Source of the DNA: Streptomyces sp. MspMP-M5 | GTDB lineage: Bacteria > Actinomycetota > Actinomycetes > Streptomycetales > Streptomycetaceae | DNA length: 64,000 nucleotides | Assembly (NCBI RefSeq): GCF_000373585.1 | Contig: NZ_KB891854.1 | Span: forward strand, 218,640 to 282,639 | Direction of reading: 5' to 3' | In this document: in pieces, positions 1 to 10,391 of the stretch | How positions within the stretch are numbered: the first letter of the stretch is position 1 | Layout: each line of letters opens with the position of its first letter | Program-made: the position numbers and the translations under genes | Notes under the pieces: model-generated | Seen by the model: the letters and a program-made list of their open reading frames with translations, nothing else | Told to the model about the DNA's origin: nothing | The model's database searches: none

Positions 1-1622
<1,622 letters not shown>

Positions 1623-1648
1623 CGCCACACCGGCCGCAGCCGCACCGC

Positions 1649-1691
1649 ACAGCGGGGGCGGAGCCTCGGGGAGAGGCTCCGCCCCCGCTGT
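1649..1691. terminator. Bidirectional terminator hairpin between uvrA and the sugar kinase gene
   Basis: A perfect 19-bp stem (1649-1667 pairing with 1673-1691) with a 5-nt loop, G+C-rich and without a long T tract, as is usual in Streptomyces. It lies between two convergent genes and can serve both. Confidence 0.85.
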
Positions 1692-1714
1692 CGTGCACTG
1701 GGGACGCCGGCGGC

Positions 1715-2680
1715 TCAGGCGGCCAGTTCCGCGGCGAACGGCGGCTCCGCGCCCGCCCGGGAGCAGGTGACGGCGGCCGCCCGGGCGGCGAAGCGGAGGA
1801 TGTCCTCCCAGTCGCCGTCGGTGAGCCCGCCGACCGCCGCGTCCGACAGCGCGCCATGGGCGTCGAGCCGGTGCAGCAGCGCCGCGTTGACGGTGTCGCC
1901 GGCGCCGATGGTGTCGACGACGGTGACCCGCTCCCCGGGCACCGCCAGCTCGCCGCCGCCCCGCGTCAGCACCGTCAGCCCGTCGCCGCCGTGGGTGAGG
2001 ACGACCGCCGCGGGGCCGGCGGCCAGCCACTCCCGGGCCGCCGCGAGCACCGCCGCCCGCCCGGCTCCGACCGGTTCTGGGGCCGCCCCGGCCAGCCACA
2101 GCGCGTCCTCCTCCGACAGCTTCACCAGCGCCAGGTCCGGCAACCATGACCGGAAACGCGCCCGGTAGGCGTCCGGATCGGCGATCAGCCCCGGGCGGAT
2201 GTTGGGGTCGAGCGCGGTGAACACCCCGCGCCGCGCCTCCCGCCGCAACAGCGCCTCGTACGCCCCGGCACCCGGCTCCAGCACCAGCGAGCAGGTGCCC
2301 AGCGAGAGCGCCCGCACCGCCTCGGGCAGCGCCGGCGGCAGGGTGAAGAGCCGGTCGGCGGTGCCCTCCACATAGAAGCCGTAGCCCGCCGAGCCGTCCG
2401 CACCGATGTCCGCCACCGCCAGAGTGGTCGGCTCCGGACCGCGCTGCACCAGCGAGGTGTCCACCCCGCCGTCGCGCAGCCCGCGCAGCAGCGACGCGCC
2501 GAAGGCGTCGGTCGAGACCCGGGAGCAGAACGCGACGGGCGAGCCCAGCCGCCCCAGCGCCACCGCGGTGTTGTACGGCCCGCCGCCGCGCCGCGGCAGC
2601 AGCGCCGGCAACGAGCCGTCCGGGGACGGCGGTTGACTGGGGACGAGGTCGATCAGCGCCTCGCCGGCGACGACGATCAC
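1715..2680 (-). CDS. PfkB-family carbohydrate kinase (fructokinase-like)
   Basis: Predicted cytoplasmic kinase phosphorylating a sugar with ATP. The 321-residue length fits the ribokinase/fructokinase family. The N-terminus (VVAGEALIDLVP) and the PfkB signature near residue 260 (DTIGAGDTVNAALL) are visible; the GAGD aspartate is the catalytic base of the family. Start is GTG, preceded by GAGGAAAGGA. The gene lies 49 bp downstream of the LacI regulator gene on the same strand, so they probably form an operon. A sugar-porter remnant upstream suggests the unit was once a complete sugar-uptake cluster. The sugar cannot be read from sequence; fructose is a guess from the subfamily look. Confidence 0.9.
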   Translation of the reverse strand: MIVVAGEALIDLVPSQPPSPDGSLPALLPRRGGGPYNTAVALGRLGSPVAFCSRVSTDAFGASLLRGLRDGGVDTSLVQRGPEPTTLAVADIGADGSAGYGFYVEGTADRLFTLPPALPEAVRALSLGTCSLVLEPGAGAYEALLRREARRGVFTALDPNIRPGLIADPDAYRARFRSWLPDLALVKLSEEDALWLAGAAPEPVGAGRAAVLAAAREWLAAGPAAVVLTHGGDGLTVLTRGGGELAVPGERVTVVDTIGAGDTVNAALLHRLDAHGALSDAAVGGLTDGDWEDILRFAARAAAVTCSRAGAEPPFAAELAA

Positions 2681-2729
2681 GGGATACGGGTCCTTTCCTC
2701 CACCGGCCGGGTCCGGCCGGGCATGGCCG

Positions 2730-3758
2730 TCAGGGCGCGTCCGAGGGCCTGTCCGAGGCGGTCTCGGGGCAGCCGCACGAGGTGCGGTGCACGAAGGTGC
2801 AGGGCAGCCGGACGGTGCGCGGCGGCCGGTCCGGGGCGTCCAGCCGCTCCAGCAGCAACCGGACCGCCGCGGCGCCCAGTTCCCGGCTGGGCCGGGCGAT
2901 CGCGGTCAGCCGCGGGGTGAAGAGGTCGGCCCAGGCGAAGTCGTCGAAGCAGGCCAGCGCGATGTCCCGGGGCACCTCCAGGCCCAGGGCGCGCAGCGCC
3001 TGGAGCGCGCCGATGGTCATCGCGTTGTTGGCGGTGATGATCGCGGTGGGGGGCGCCGGCGCGGCGAGCAGATGGCGGGTGGCGTCCTGGGCGCCCTCCG
3101 CCTCGGAGTTGCCGCCGGCCAGCAGCTCGGGCGCGAACGGCAGTCCGCGGGCGCGCAGCCCCGCGCGATAGCCCTCGACCCGCTCGGTGGTGGTGCTGAG
3201 TCCGGGCAGGCCCGCGATCAGCCCGATCCGGGTGTGCCCCGCGCCGGCCAGGTGCTCGACGAGCCGGCGGACCGGGCCGGCGCTCTCCGCGCAGACCTGG
3301 TCGAAGCCGTCGTCCACCAGCCGGTCGAGGAACACCGTGGGGATCTGGCGCTTCGTCACGTAGTCGACCATCTCGGCCGGTTCGGCGGACGGCGCGACGA
3401 TCATGCCGTCCACCCGCCGCTCGTGCAGCAGCTGGACGACCTTGCGCTCGTGCCGGGGATCGTCGTGCGGGTCGGCGATCAGCAGGCTGTAGCCGGCCTC
3501 CAGGGCGCCGGCCTCGACGCCCTGGAGGATCTCCGTGAAGTACGGGTTGCTGATCGCCGAGACGGCCAGGCCGATGGAGCGGGTGCGGGAGGTGACCAAC
3601 GAGCGGGCGAGGGTGTTGTGGGTGTAGCCGAGCTCCTCGATGGCGGCCAGCACCGCGGCCCGGGTGTCCGGGCGGACCGGCCGGGTGCCGTTCACCACAT
3701 GCGACACCGTGGCGACGGAGACGCCCGCGCGCCGTGCCACATCCACCATCGTCGTCAT
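2730..3758 (-). CDS. LacI-family transcriptional regulator
   Basis: Sugar-responsive repressor type. The N-terminal LacI helix-turn-helix is plain (VDVARRAGVSVATVSHVVNG), followed by the hinge helix (YTHNTLARSLVTSRT) and a periplasmic-binding-protein-like effector domain (GLAVSAISNPYFTEILQG onward); 342 residues is normal. ATG start. It probably represses itself and the downstream kinase: about 105 bp upstream lies a palindrome made of two overlapping LacI-type sites. The C-terminus is Cys-containing and Pro-rich (TSCGCPE). The inducer is unknown. Confidence 0.93.
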   Translation of the reverse strand: MTTMVDVARRAGVSVATVSHVVNGTRPVRPDTRAAVLAAIEELGYTHNTLARSLVTSRTRSIGLAVSAISNPYFTEILQGVEAGALEAGYSLLIADPHDDPRHERKVVQLLHERRVDGMIVAPSAEPAEMVDYVTKRQIPTVFLDRLVDDGFDQVCAESAGPVRRLVEHLAGAGHTRIGLIAGLPGLSTTTERVEGYRAGLRARGLPFAPELLAGGNSEAEGAQDATRHLLAAPAPPTAIITANNAMTIGALQALRALGLEVPRDIALACFDDFAWADLFTPRLTAIARPSRELGAAAVRLLLERLDAPDRPPRTVRLPCTFVHRTSCGCPETASDRPSDAP

Positions 3759-3862
3759 CCGGCTCTTTCCCCCCGTCCCGGCGCACCGTGTCCGGCGCCC
3801 GGCCGACGGTCTTTCCTGTCGGTCCGCCGCAGTCCATCACAGTACGTGGGCGCCGGGCCAAA

Positions 3863-3888
3863 CGTAAACGCTTGCGCAAGCGCTTACG
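3863..3888. promoter_or_regulatory. Probable LacI-family operator, two overlapping sites
   Basis: A 26-bp palindrome centred at 3875/3876 with one mismatched pair per side. It contains two LacI-type cores with a central CpG, AAACGCTT (3866-3873) and AAGCGCTT (3878-3885), whose centres are 12 bp apart. It lies upstream of the LacI-type gene and just before the sugar-porter remnant, where an autoregulated divergent promoter would be expected. Confidence 0.65.
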
Positions 3889-3977
3889 CGCTGGTGGTTC
3901 TTCTGTGGTGTCCCCGCCATCGAATCCGCACGACGTCGTGCGGAGGCGCCGATGCGCGCTCTCGTGGTCACCGCACC

Positions 3978-4127
3978 GGGCTCCGGGGTCTCTTCGTCCA
4001 GCGGCTGCTGCCCGAGACCAAGGGCCGCAGCCTGGAGGAGATCGAGGCGGAGCTGCTGCGGGGCCGGGCGGACCGCCGTCCGGCCGGGCCGGCCGCCCCG
4101 GTATCGTCTGGGGCCGACGCCCACTGA
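3978..4127 (+). pseudogene. C-terminal remnant of an MFS sugar porter
   Basis: Frame 3 encodes GLRGLFVQRLLPETKGRSLE and continues to the stop at 4125-4127. The PETKGRSLEEIE block is the hallmark of the last cytoplasmic segment of sugar/H+ symporters of the MFS. Only about 50 residues of a normal 450-500 remain, with no membrane helices upstream and no usable start, so this is a decayed gene. Its place beside a LacI regulator and sugar kinase suggests it was their transporter. Confidence 0.75.
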
Positions 4128-4141
4128 CCAGGAGGTACCCC

Positions 4142-4555
4142 ATGAGCGTGTCCCCGGACCGCCGGACCATGCTGCGGGGGGCCGCACTCGCCGGCATCGC
4201 CTGTTTCGGCGCCGCCGCCTGCGCCGCGGGCGGGCAGGGAGCCGGCAAGCGGCCGTCCTCGGACGCGCCGGTCGAGCTGGGCCCGGCCGCGGACGTGCCG
4301 GTCGGCGGCGCCAAGCTCTACGCCGCGCAGCGGTTGCTGGTCTCGCAGCCCGCCAAGGGCGAGTTCAAGTGCTTCAGCGCCGTGTGCACGCACATGGGCG
4401 GGACGCTGAACAAGATCGAGAAGGGGCAGGCCGTCTGCCCGTTGCACGGCAGCCACTTCGAGGCGGCCACCGGCAAGGTCGCCCAGGGCCCGGCGAGCAC
4501 TCCCCTGGAGGAGGTCCCGGTCAAGGTCGAGGGCGGCAAGCTGATCGCGGGCTGA
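4142..4555 (+). CDS. Secreted Rieske [2Fe-2S] protein
   Basis: Small exported Rieske protein of 137 residues. The N-terminus has twin arginines (DRRTMLRG), a hydrophobic run and a lipobox-like end (FGAAAC), suggesting Tat export and possible lipidation. The cluster motifs are complete: CTHMGG and CPLHGSHF (Cys-x-His and Cys-x2-His). Start ATG is set by AGGAGGT at 4130-4136. It probably transfers electrons at the outer face of the membrane; the partner is not visible here. It begins 14 bp after the sugar-porter remnant and is convergent with the HTH regulator gene. Confidence 0.9.
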   Translation: MSVSPDRRTMLRGAALAGIACFGAAACAAGGQGAGKRPSSDAPVELGPAADVPVGGAKLYAAQRLLVSQPAKGEFKCFSAVCTHMGGTLNKIEKGQAVCPLHGSHFEAATGKVAQGPASTPLEEVPVKVEGGKLIAG

Positions 4556-4576
4556 GCGGGCGGCCCGCCGCCCCGT

Positions 4577-5536
4577 TCACCCCCAGTCCCAGGCGATCCC
4601 CAGGATTCCCGGCCGCACTCCCTGCTCGACCACGTGCACCGCGTGGTGCCGGCCGCTCAGCGTCAGCTCCTGCCGGCCGGTGCGCGGCCCGGTGGCCGAC
4701 GCCTGGGCGAAGCGGCGGCAGCGCACCGGCAGCGCCGCCTCGTCGAACCGCACCTGGAGGACGTACTGGCCGCCGGCGAAGCTGAAGCCGCGTACGTACT
4801 CGGAGCTGGTGCCGCCGCTGCCGTCCTCGAAGGCGTAGCCGAAGACATGGGTGTCGCCGGCCCGCAGCCGGGTGTCGAAGAGCAGCTCGGCGACGATCAC
4901 GCCGTTGGCCCCGTCCCCGCGCACCCGCCCCAGCCGGCAGTTCTCGCCCGCCCGCACCCGCACCCGCGACGGGTCGCAGCCCGCGTCGCCCCGGTGGATG
5001 GCGATGTAGCGGTCCACGCCGTCCCGGTGGGCGCGCACCACCTGCAGCGACTCCCGTTCACTCAGCTCGCGCCGGGCCCCGATCCGTACCCGTTCGTGGT
5101 GGCCGACGGTGTGCACCCCGCCGTCCGCGGGGGTCTCCAGCTCGGCGAAGAGCTGCTGGAGGCAGTCGGCCGGGGCCACCAGCGAGCGGTACGAGCGGCC
5201 CGGCGGCCGTTCGACCTCCGGGCGGGGGCCGCCCTCGGGCACCAGGAGCCGGTGCAGCGACCGGTCGGGCAGGCCGAGGACGTCCTCCAGGGCGCGGACC
5301 GCGCGCAGCGACTCGGGGCGCTGCGGGCGCCGGGCGCCCTGCTGCCAGTAGCTCAGGCTGGTGACCCCGATGGTGATGCCGCGCTGGGCGAGCTTGTGCT
5401 GGACGCGGGTGAGCGCCAGCCCGCGGGCGGTGAGCGCGCTGCGCAGGGCGAGATGGAACGGGCCGGTGCGCAGCAGCTGCGCCAGCTCGGCCGAAACGGG
5501 AAGGCTCTGTGCGGTGTCGGGAGTGTTCTGTGCCAT
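4577..5536 (-). CDS. HTH (XRE-like) regulator with unknown C-terminal domain
   Basis: 319 residues from ATG at 5536, chosen because GGAGG lies 9 nt upstream; a longer reading to 5611 lacks this. Residues about 15-90 look like a Cro/C1-type helix-turn-helix (RVQHKLAQRGITIGVTSLSYW, ARRPQRPESLRAVRALEDVL). The rest, about 220 residues, looks beta-rich and matches nothing I recognise. It is transcribed away from the secreted protease gene, and the shared intergenic region has repeated GTTCAC sites, so it may control itself and the protease pair. Function beyond DNA binding is unknown. Confidence 0.7.
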   Translation of the reverse strand: MAQNTPDTAQSLPVSAELAQLLRTGPFHLALRSALTARGLALTRVQHKLAQRGITIGVTSLSYWQQGARRPQRPESLRAVRALEDVLGLPDRSLHRLLVPEGGPRPEVERPPGRSYRSLVAPADCLQQLFAELETPADGGVHTVGHHERVRIGARRELSERESLQVVRAHRDGVDRYIAIHRGDAGCDPSRVRVRAGENCRLGRVRGDGANGVIVAELLFDTRLRAGDTHVFGYAFEDGSGGTSSEYVRGFSFAGGQYVLQVRFDEAALPVRCRRFAQASATGPRTGRQELTLSGRHHAVHVVEQGVRPGILGIAWDWG

Positions 5537-5560
5537 TGCCTCAATCCTCCGGCGCGCGCG

Positions 5561-5639
5561 GTGAATGTTCACAACCAGAACGCACGGCGCACGCGCTCCC
5601 TGCTCGTTCACTGCAGGACGCCGGGCACCGGACGTTCAC
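5561..5639. promoter_or_regulatory. Repeated GTTCAC sites between HTH regulator and protease genes
   Basis: The 239-bp divergent intergenic region carries GTGAATGTTCAC (5561-5572, arms GTGAA/TTCAC) and further GTTCAC copies at 5606-5611 and 5634-5639. They lie just upstream of the HTH gene and are candidate operators for that protein. No convincing -35/-10 pair was found. Confidence 0.35.
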
Positions 5640-5775
5640 ATCCGGTCCCGCTCGTCCACACCCCCATGTCACCTCGCATTGAAGCGTGTTGACCTGCCTG
5701 CGACAACACCCGATGCTCCTCGACAGCATCCGGATGCGCTCCTCTCTCCCCCTCACCCCACACGGGAGGAACGCC

Positions 5776-6369
5776 ATGTCCCACTCTCCGTCCGCCCGGC
5801 GCGGGCGCCGCAGATGGCTGTCGGCAGCCATGCTCGCCGCCGTGGCCCTGACCGGACTCCCCACCACCGCCGCCACCGCCGCCCCGCAGGCCGTCAACCG
5901 CCTCGACATCACCATGCAGGCCCAGCAGAAGACCAACTGGTGCTGGGCCGGTTCCGGTAACACCATCGCGACCTGGTTCGGCCGGAACTACAGCCAGAAC
6001 CAGTTCTGCAACGCCGCGTTCAACCGCCAGCAGGGCACCACCTGCCCCAACAACCAGGCCACGCTGGGCAATGTGCAGAACGCATTCGACTGGATGGGCA
6101 TCAATCCTGGCTCGTATGTGACCGGTTGGCTCCGCTACACCACCGTCCAGAACGAGATCAACGCCAACCGCCCCATCGAGACCCGCATCGAGTGGGCGTC
6201 CGGCGGCGGCCACATGCACGTCCTCTACGGCTTCGACACCTCCCGCAACTGGGTGTACTGGGGCGACCCCTGGGCCTCCAACAACCGCTACAACTGGGGC
6301 GACTTCGACTACTACGTGAACGGCGACTCCTTCTCCTGGACCCACTCCCTCTACCGGATAGGAGCCTGA
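5776..6369 (+). CDS. Secreted papain-like cysteine protease (AvrRpt2/C70-like)
   Basis: 197 residues with a Sec signal peptide (RRRWLSAAMLAAVALTGL, cleavage near ATAAPQA). The mature part looks like a papain-fold protease: QQKTNWCWAGS gives the oxyanion Gln51 and catalytic Cys56, GGGHMHVLYGF offers His146 or His148, and WGDPW gives Asp164. The Cys-His and His-Asp spacings are close to those of the AvrRpt2 family. Start ATG follows GGGAGGA. The downstream gene starts 4 bp after the stop, so the two form an operon. Substrate unknown; it is expected to act outside the cell. Fold assignment is inference from motifs. Confidence 0.75.
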   Translation: MSHSPSARRGRRRWLSAAMLAAVALTGLPTTAATAAPQAVNRLDITMQAQQKTNWCWAGSGNTIATWFGRNYSQNQFCNAAFNRQQGTTCPNNQATLGNVQNAFDWMGINPGSYVTGWLRYTTVQNEINANRPIETRIEWASGGGHMHVLYGFDTSRNWVYWGDPWASNNRYNWGDFDYYVNGDSFSWTHSLYRIGA

Positions 6370-6373
6370 GGCC

Positions 6374-7258
6374 ATGCCGAAGCGCATCGTCGCCCGCGCC
6401 GCCGCCACGGGCACCCTCGCCGCCGCTCTCCTGGGCCTCGCCCCGCACGCCGCCCTGGCCGCCGCGCCGGTCCCGCTCGCCCCGCCGCCCGCCGGCCTCG
6501 CCGCCGCCCACGACGCGGCCACCGCCCCGGCGACCCTGGACACCCTGGCCCGCTTCTTCGCCGCCGCCCCGGGCAAGGACGGGGCCCGCGCCGGGCTGAC
6601 CGCACCGGCCCGGACCGCCCCGCGTGTCGAGGGCGCCACCGTCCCCGTCTACGTCCTCTCACCCGACTTCGTCCGTGGCCGGGCCGACGCCCCCGTGGCC
6701 CGGCTGGAGTTCATGGCGACCCGGGCCGTCGCCGCCGACGGCCGCACCGCGTCCGTGTGGACCGCCCGCCGGGGCGCCTCCTGGAAGGTCGTCAACATCG
6801 CCAGCGGCGACGACGAGACCCGCTACGCCGCGGCCGGCGCCGGACAGGGCGGCGGCACGGTCTTCCACGAGCCGCAGATCGACGCCTGGTACGTCCAGCG
6901 CGGCGACCGCATCGAGCCCCTGGACGCCGCCGCCCGCAAGGCCGTCGGCGCGCACGGCACCACCGTCGCCGCCTACCGGAAGCGGGTCGCCGCCGCCTAC
7001 GGCGACAAGCTCCCGGGCTCCGCGTACGACAAGCGCGGCGAGGCCGGCGGCTTCGGCCCCGGCGGTGCGCCGGCCGGCCCCGACACCGGCCGCGCGCCGC
7101 ACCCGCTCGCCGCGGACGAGGCTCCCGTGGCGGCCGCGGAGACGGCGGCCGGCGACACCTTCCCGGTGACCGCCGCCTCCACCGTCGCGGGCGCCGCCGC
7201 CGTGCTCGCCCTGGGCCTGTCGGCCGCCGCGGCCGCGCGCCGGCGCCGCCCCCGCTGA
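6374..7258 (+). CDS. Secreted, C-terminally membrane-anchored protein of unknown function
   Basis: 294 residues. It has an N-terminal signal peptide ([22 protein letters not shown]), an Ala/Gly/Pro-rich extracellular part, and near the end a transmembrane helix ([17 protein letters not shown]) followed by RRRRPR, giving a type I topology with a short cytoplasmic tail. There is no LPXTG motif. Its start is 4 bp behind the protease stop with GGAG before it, so the proteins are made together. It could be a substrate, inhibitor or tether of the protease. I do not recognise the family. Confidence 0.75.
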   Translation: MPKRIVARAAATGTLAAALLGLAPHAALAAAPVPLAPPPAGLAAAHDAATAPATLDTLARFFAAAPGKDGARAGLTAPARTAPRVEGATVPVYVLSPDFVRGRADAPVARLEFMATRAVAADGRTASVWTARRGASWKVVNIASGDDETRYAAAGAGQGGGTVFHEPQIDAWYVQRGDRIEPLDAAARKAVGAHGTTVAAYRKRVAAAYGDKLPGSAYDKRGEAGGFGPGGAPAGPDTGRAPHPLAADEAPVAAAETAAGDTFPVTAASTVAGAAAVLALGLSAAAAARRRRPR

Positions 7259-7279
7259 CCGCGCGCCGCCCGCTCCACC

Positions 7280-7328
7280 GGAGCCCGTCCCTCCGCCCCC
7301 ACGCCGGGGTGCCGCAGGGGCGGGCTCC
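7280..7328 (+). terminator. Hairpin after the protease operon
   Basis: Stem 7280-7292 with 7316-7328 (13 bp, one G-T pair), followed only 33 bp later by the uvrC promoter. Likely separates the two operons. Confidence 0.5.
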
Positions 7329-7361
7329 GCCGCCTCGGGCCGGATTGTCGGTGGCGGTCAG

Positions 7362-7367
7362 TAGGGT
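7362..7367 (+). promoter_or_regulatory. -10 box of a probably leaderless uvrC transcript
   Basis: TAGGGT ends 7 nt before the uvrC ATG, a spacing that puts the transcription start at or next to the start codon. There is no Shine-Dalgarno sequence and no clear -35 box. Confidence 0.45.
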
Positions 7368-7374
7368 GGTGGGC

Positions 7375-9441
7375 ATGGCAGACCCCAGTAGCTACCGACC
7401 CAAGCCGGGACAGATCCCCGACTCGCCGGGGGTCTATAAATTCCGCGACGAGCACGGCCGGGTCATCTACGTAGGCAAGGCCAAGAGCCTGCGGCAGCGC
7501 CTGGCCAACTACTTCCAGGACCTGGCCGGGCTGCACCCGCGCACCCGCACGATGGTGACCACCGCCGCCTCGGTGGAGTGGACCGTGGTCTCCACCGAGG
7601 TCGAGGCGCTCCAGCTCGAATACAGCTGGATCAAGGAGTTCGACCCGCGGTTCAACGTCAAGTACCGCGACGACAAGAGCTATCCGTACCTCGCGGTGAC
7701 CCTCGGCGAGGAGTTCCCCCGCGTCCAGGTGATGCGCGGCGCCAAGAAGAAGGGCGTGCGCTACTTCGGCCCGTACGCCCACGCCTGGGCCATCCGCGAG
7801 ACCGTCGACCTGCTGCTGCGGGTCTTCCCCGTGCGGACGTGCTCCGCCGGCGTCTTCAAGCGCTCCGCCCAGATCGGCCGCCCCTGTCTGCTCGGCTACA
7901 TCGGCAAGTGCTCGGCCCCCTGCGTCGGCCGGATCTCCCCCGAGGACCACCGCGAACTCGCCGAGGAGTTCTGCGACTTCATGGCCGGCCGCACCGGTGC
8001 CCACATCCGCCGCCTGGAGCGCGGGATGCAGGAGGCGGCCGAGGAGATGGAGTACGAGCGCGCCGCCCGCCTCCGGGACGACATAGGCGCGCTCAGGCGG
8101 GCCATGGAGAAGAGCGCGGTGGTGCTCGCGGACGCCACCGACGCCGACCTGATCGCCCTCGCCGAGGACGAACTCGAGGCCGCCGTCCAGATCTTCCACG
8201 TCCGCGGCGGCCGGGTGCGCGGCCAGCGCGGCTGGGTCACCGACAAGGTCGAGGCGGTCACCACCGGCGATCTCGTCGAGCACGCCCTCCAGCAGCTCTA
8301 CGGCGAGGAGCAGGGCGACGCGGTCCCCCGGGAGGTGCTGGTCCCGGCGCTGCCCGACCCGCTCGAACCGGTCGCCCAGTGGCTCACCCAGCGCCGCGGC
8401 TCCCAGGTCTCGCTGCGCATCCCGCAGCGCGGCGACAAGAAGGACCTGATGGCCACCGTCGCGCGCAACGCCCAGCAGGCACTCGCCCTGCACAAGACCA
8501 GGCGCGCCTCCGACCTGACCACCCGCTCCCGCGCCCTGGAGGAGATCGCCCAGGCCCTCGACCTGGACTCGGTCCCGCTGCGCATCGAGTGCTTCGACAT
8601 CTCGCACCTCCAGGGCGAGGACGTGGTCGCCTCCATGGTGGTGTTCGAGGACGGGCTGGCCCGGAAGAGCGAATACCGCCGCTTCCAGATCAAGGGCTTC
8701 GCCGGCCAGGACGACGTCCGCGCCATGCACGAGGTCGTCGGCCGCCGCTTCAAGCGCTACCTCCAGGAGAAGCAGAAGTCGGGGGAGTGGACGGAGGAGC
8801 CCGCGGAGGATACGGCGGGAGAAGCGGGCGAAGGGGCCGAGCCGCCCGCCGAGGCCGGCCCGGCCGCCGGCCTCACCGACGAGGACGGCCGCCCCAAGCG
8901 CTTCGCCTACCCTCCCCAGCTCGTGGTCGTCGACGGCGGCGCCCCCCAGGTCGCGGCCGCCCGCCGCGCCATGGACGAGCTGGGCATCGACGACGTCGCG
9001 GTCTGCGGCCTGGCCAAGCGCCTGGAGGAGGTCTGGCTGCCCGGCGAGGACGACCCGGTGGTGCTGCCGCGCAGCAGTGAGGGGCTCTACCTCCTCCAGC
9101 GGGTCCGCGACGAGGCGCACCGCTTCGCGATCACCTACCAGCGCAGCAAGCGCGGCAAGCGGCTGAAGTCCTCCCCGCTGGACGCCGTCGCCGGGCTCGG
9201 CGAGACCCGCCGCCAGGCCCTGCTGAAGCACTTCGGCTCGCTGAAGAAGCTGCGGGCGGCCACGGTCGAGGAGATCTGCCAGGTCCCGGGCGTCGGCCGG
9301 AAGACCGCCGAGACGGTTGCCGCCGCGCTGGCCGCCGCGGCCCCGTCCGCCCCCGCGGTGAACACCGCAACAGGAGAGATCATTGAGGATGACGAGGCCC
9401 CACCGGCCGCGTCGTCAGCAGAACGGGGGCAGGACCGATGA
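7375..9441 (+). CDS. uvrC: UvrABC system protein C
   Basis: Dual-incision endonuclease of nucleotide excision repair, 688 residues. Order: GIY-YIG nuclease domain ([20 protein letters not shown], residues about 18-37), a cysteine cluster (VRTCSAG, GKCSAPC), the UVR domain binding UvrB (about 215-250), the RNase H-like 5'-incision domain ([20 protein letters not shown]) and C-terminal helix-hairpin-helix motifs ([26 protein letters not shown]). An acidic, Ala/Glu/Gly-rich insert of about 40 residues lies inside the second nuclease domain near residues 470-505. Start ATG was chosen because the family N-terminus ([11 protein letters not shown]) follows; the upstream open frame is non-coding. rapZ overlaps its stop by 4 bp. 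Confidence 0.97.
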   Translation: MADPSSYRPKPGQIPDSPGVYKFRDEHGRVIYVGKAKSLRQRLANYFQDLAGLHPRTRTMVTTAASVEWTVVSTEVEALQLEYSWIKEFDPRFNVKYRDDKSYPYLAVTLGEEFPRVQVMRGAKKKGVRYFGPYAHAWAIRETVDLLLRVFPVRTCSAGVFKRSAQIGRPCLLGYIGKCSAPCVGRISPEDHRELAEEFCDFMAGRTGAHIRRLERGMQEAAEEMEYERAARLRDDIGALRRAMEKSAVVLADATDADLIALAEDELEAAVQIFHVRGGRVRGQRGWVTDKVEAVTTGDLVEHALQQLYGEEQGDAVPREVLVPALPDPLEPVAQWLTQRRGSQVSLRIPQRGDKKDLMATVARNAQQALALHKTRRASDLTTRSRALEEIAQALDLDSVPLRIECFDISHLQGEDVVASMVVFEDGLARKSEYRRFQIKGFAGQDDVRAMHEVVGRRFKRYLQEKQKSGEWTEEPAEDTAGEAGEGAEPPAEAGPAAGLTDEDGRPKRFAYPPQLVVVDGGAPQVAAARRAMDELGIDDVAVCGLAKRLEEVWLPGEDDPVVLPRSSEGLYLLQRVRDEAHRFAITYQRSKRGKRLKSSPLDAVAGLGETRRQALLKHFGSLKKLRAATVEEICQVPGVGRKTAETVAAALAAAAPSAPAVNTATGEIIEDDEAPPAASSAERGQDR

Positions 9442-10391
9442 GCACACCGCACGAGACGCAGGAAACCGAGAGAGACGGTGCACAGGTGAGTACGGGCACG
9501 ATGCGCGAAGCCGACCAGGGCGAGAGCGCCGCGATCCCCGAGCTGGTGATCATCTCCGGCATGTCCGGCGCCGGCCGCAGCACGGCGGCGAAGTGCCTGG
9601 AGGACCTCGGCTGGTTCGTCGTCGACAACATCCCGCCCGAGCTGATCCCGCCGATGGTCGAGCTCGGCGCCCGCTCCCAGGGCAACGTCGCCAAGATCGC
9701 CGTGGTCGTCGACGTCCGCGGCCGCCGCTTCTTCGCCAACCTCAAGGAGTCCCTGGCCACCCTCGACGCACAGAACGTCAAGCGCCGCATCGTCTTCCTG
9801 GAGTCCTCCGACGAGGCCCTGGTGCGCCGCTTCGAGTCCGTCCGCCGCCCGCACCCGCTCCAGGGCGACGGCCGGATCGTCGACGGCATCGCCGCCGAGC
9901 GCGACCTGCTGCGCGAACTGCGCGGCGACGCCGATCTGGTCATCGACACCTCCAGCCTCAACGTCCACGAACTCCGCGCCAAGCTCGACGCCCAGTTCGC
10001 CGGCGAGGAGGCCCCGGAGCTGCGCGCCACGGTCATGTCGTTCGGCTTCAAGTACGGCCTCCCGGTCGACGCCGACATGGTCGTCGACTGCCGCTTCATC
10101 CCCAACCCGCACTGGGTCCCCGAACTCCGCCCCTTCACGGGCCTGAACGACGAGGTCTCCGACTACGTCTTCAAGCAGCCCGGCACCAAGGAGTTCCTGG
10201 ACGGCTACACCGACCTGCTGCGCCTGGTCGCGGCCGGCTACCGCCGCGAGGGCAAGCGCTATGTGACGATCGCGGTCGGCTGCACCGGCGGCAAGCACCG
10301 CAGCGTCGCGATGTCCGAGAAGCTGGCCCGCCGGCTGACCTCCGACGGTGTCGAAACGGTCGTGGTGCACCGGGACATGGGGCGCGAGTGA
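9438..10391 (+). CDS. rapZ: RNase adapter/nucleotide-binding protein RapZ
   Basis: 317-residue P-loop protein of the RapZ/YvcJ family. Walker A is GMSGAGRST at residues 41-49, with Arg in place of the usual Lys, as is common in actinobacterial members. Other family blocks are [13 protein letters not shown], the C-terminal [10 protein letters not shown] and the VMSFGFKYG motif. In E. coli RapZ directs decay of GlmZ RNA; in Gram-positives the role is less clear, but the protein binds nucleotides. ATG overlaps the uvrC stop (ATGA), and the GTG of yvcK overlaps its own stop, showing tight translational coupling in the uvrC-rapZ-yvcK-whiA operon. Confidence 0.95.
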   Translation: MSTPHETQETERDGAQVSTGTMREADQGESAAIPELVIISGMSGAGRSTAAKCLEDLGWFVVDNIPPELIPPMVELGARSQGNVAKIAVVVDVRGRRFFANLKESLATLDAQNVKRRIVFLESSDEALVRRFESVRRPHPLQGDGRIVDGIAAERDLLRELRGDADLVIDTSSLNVHELRAKLDAQFAGEEAPELRATVMSFGFKYGLPVDADMVVDCRFIPNPHWVPELRPFTGLNDEVSDYVFKQPGTKEFLDGYTDLLRLVAAGYRREGKRYVTIAVGCTGGKHRSVAMSEKLARRLTSDGVETVVVHRDMGRE

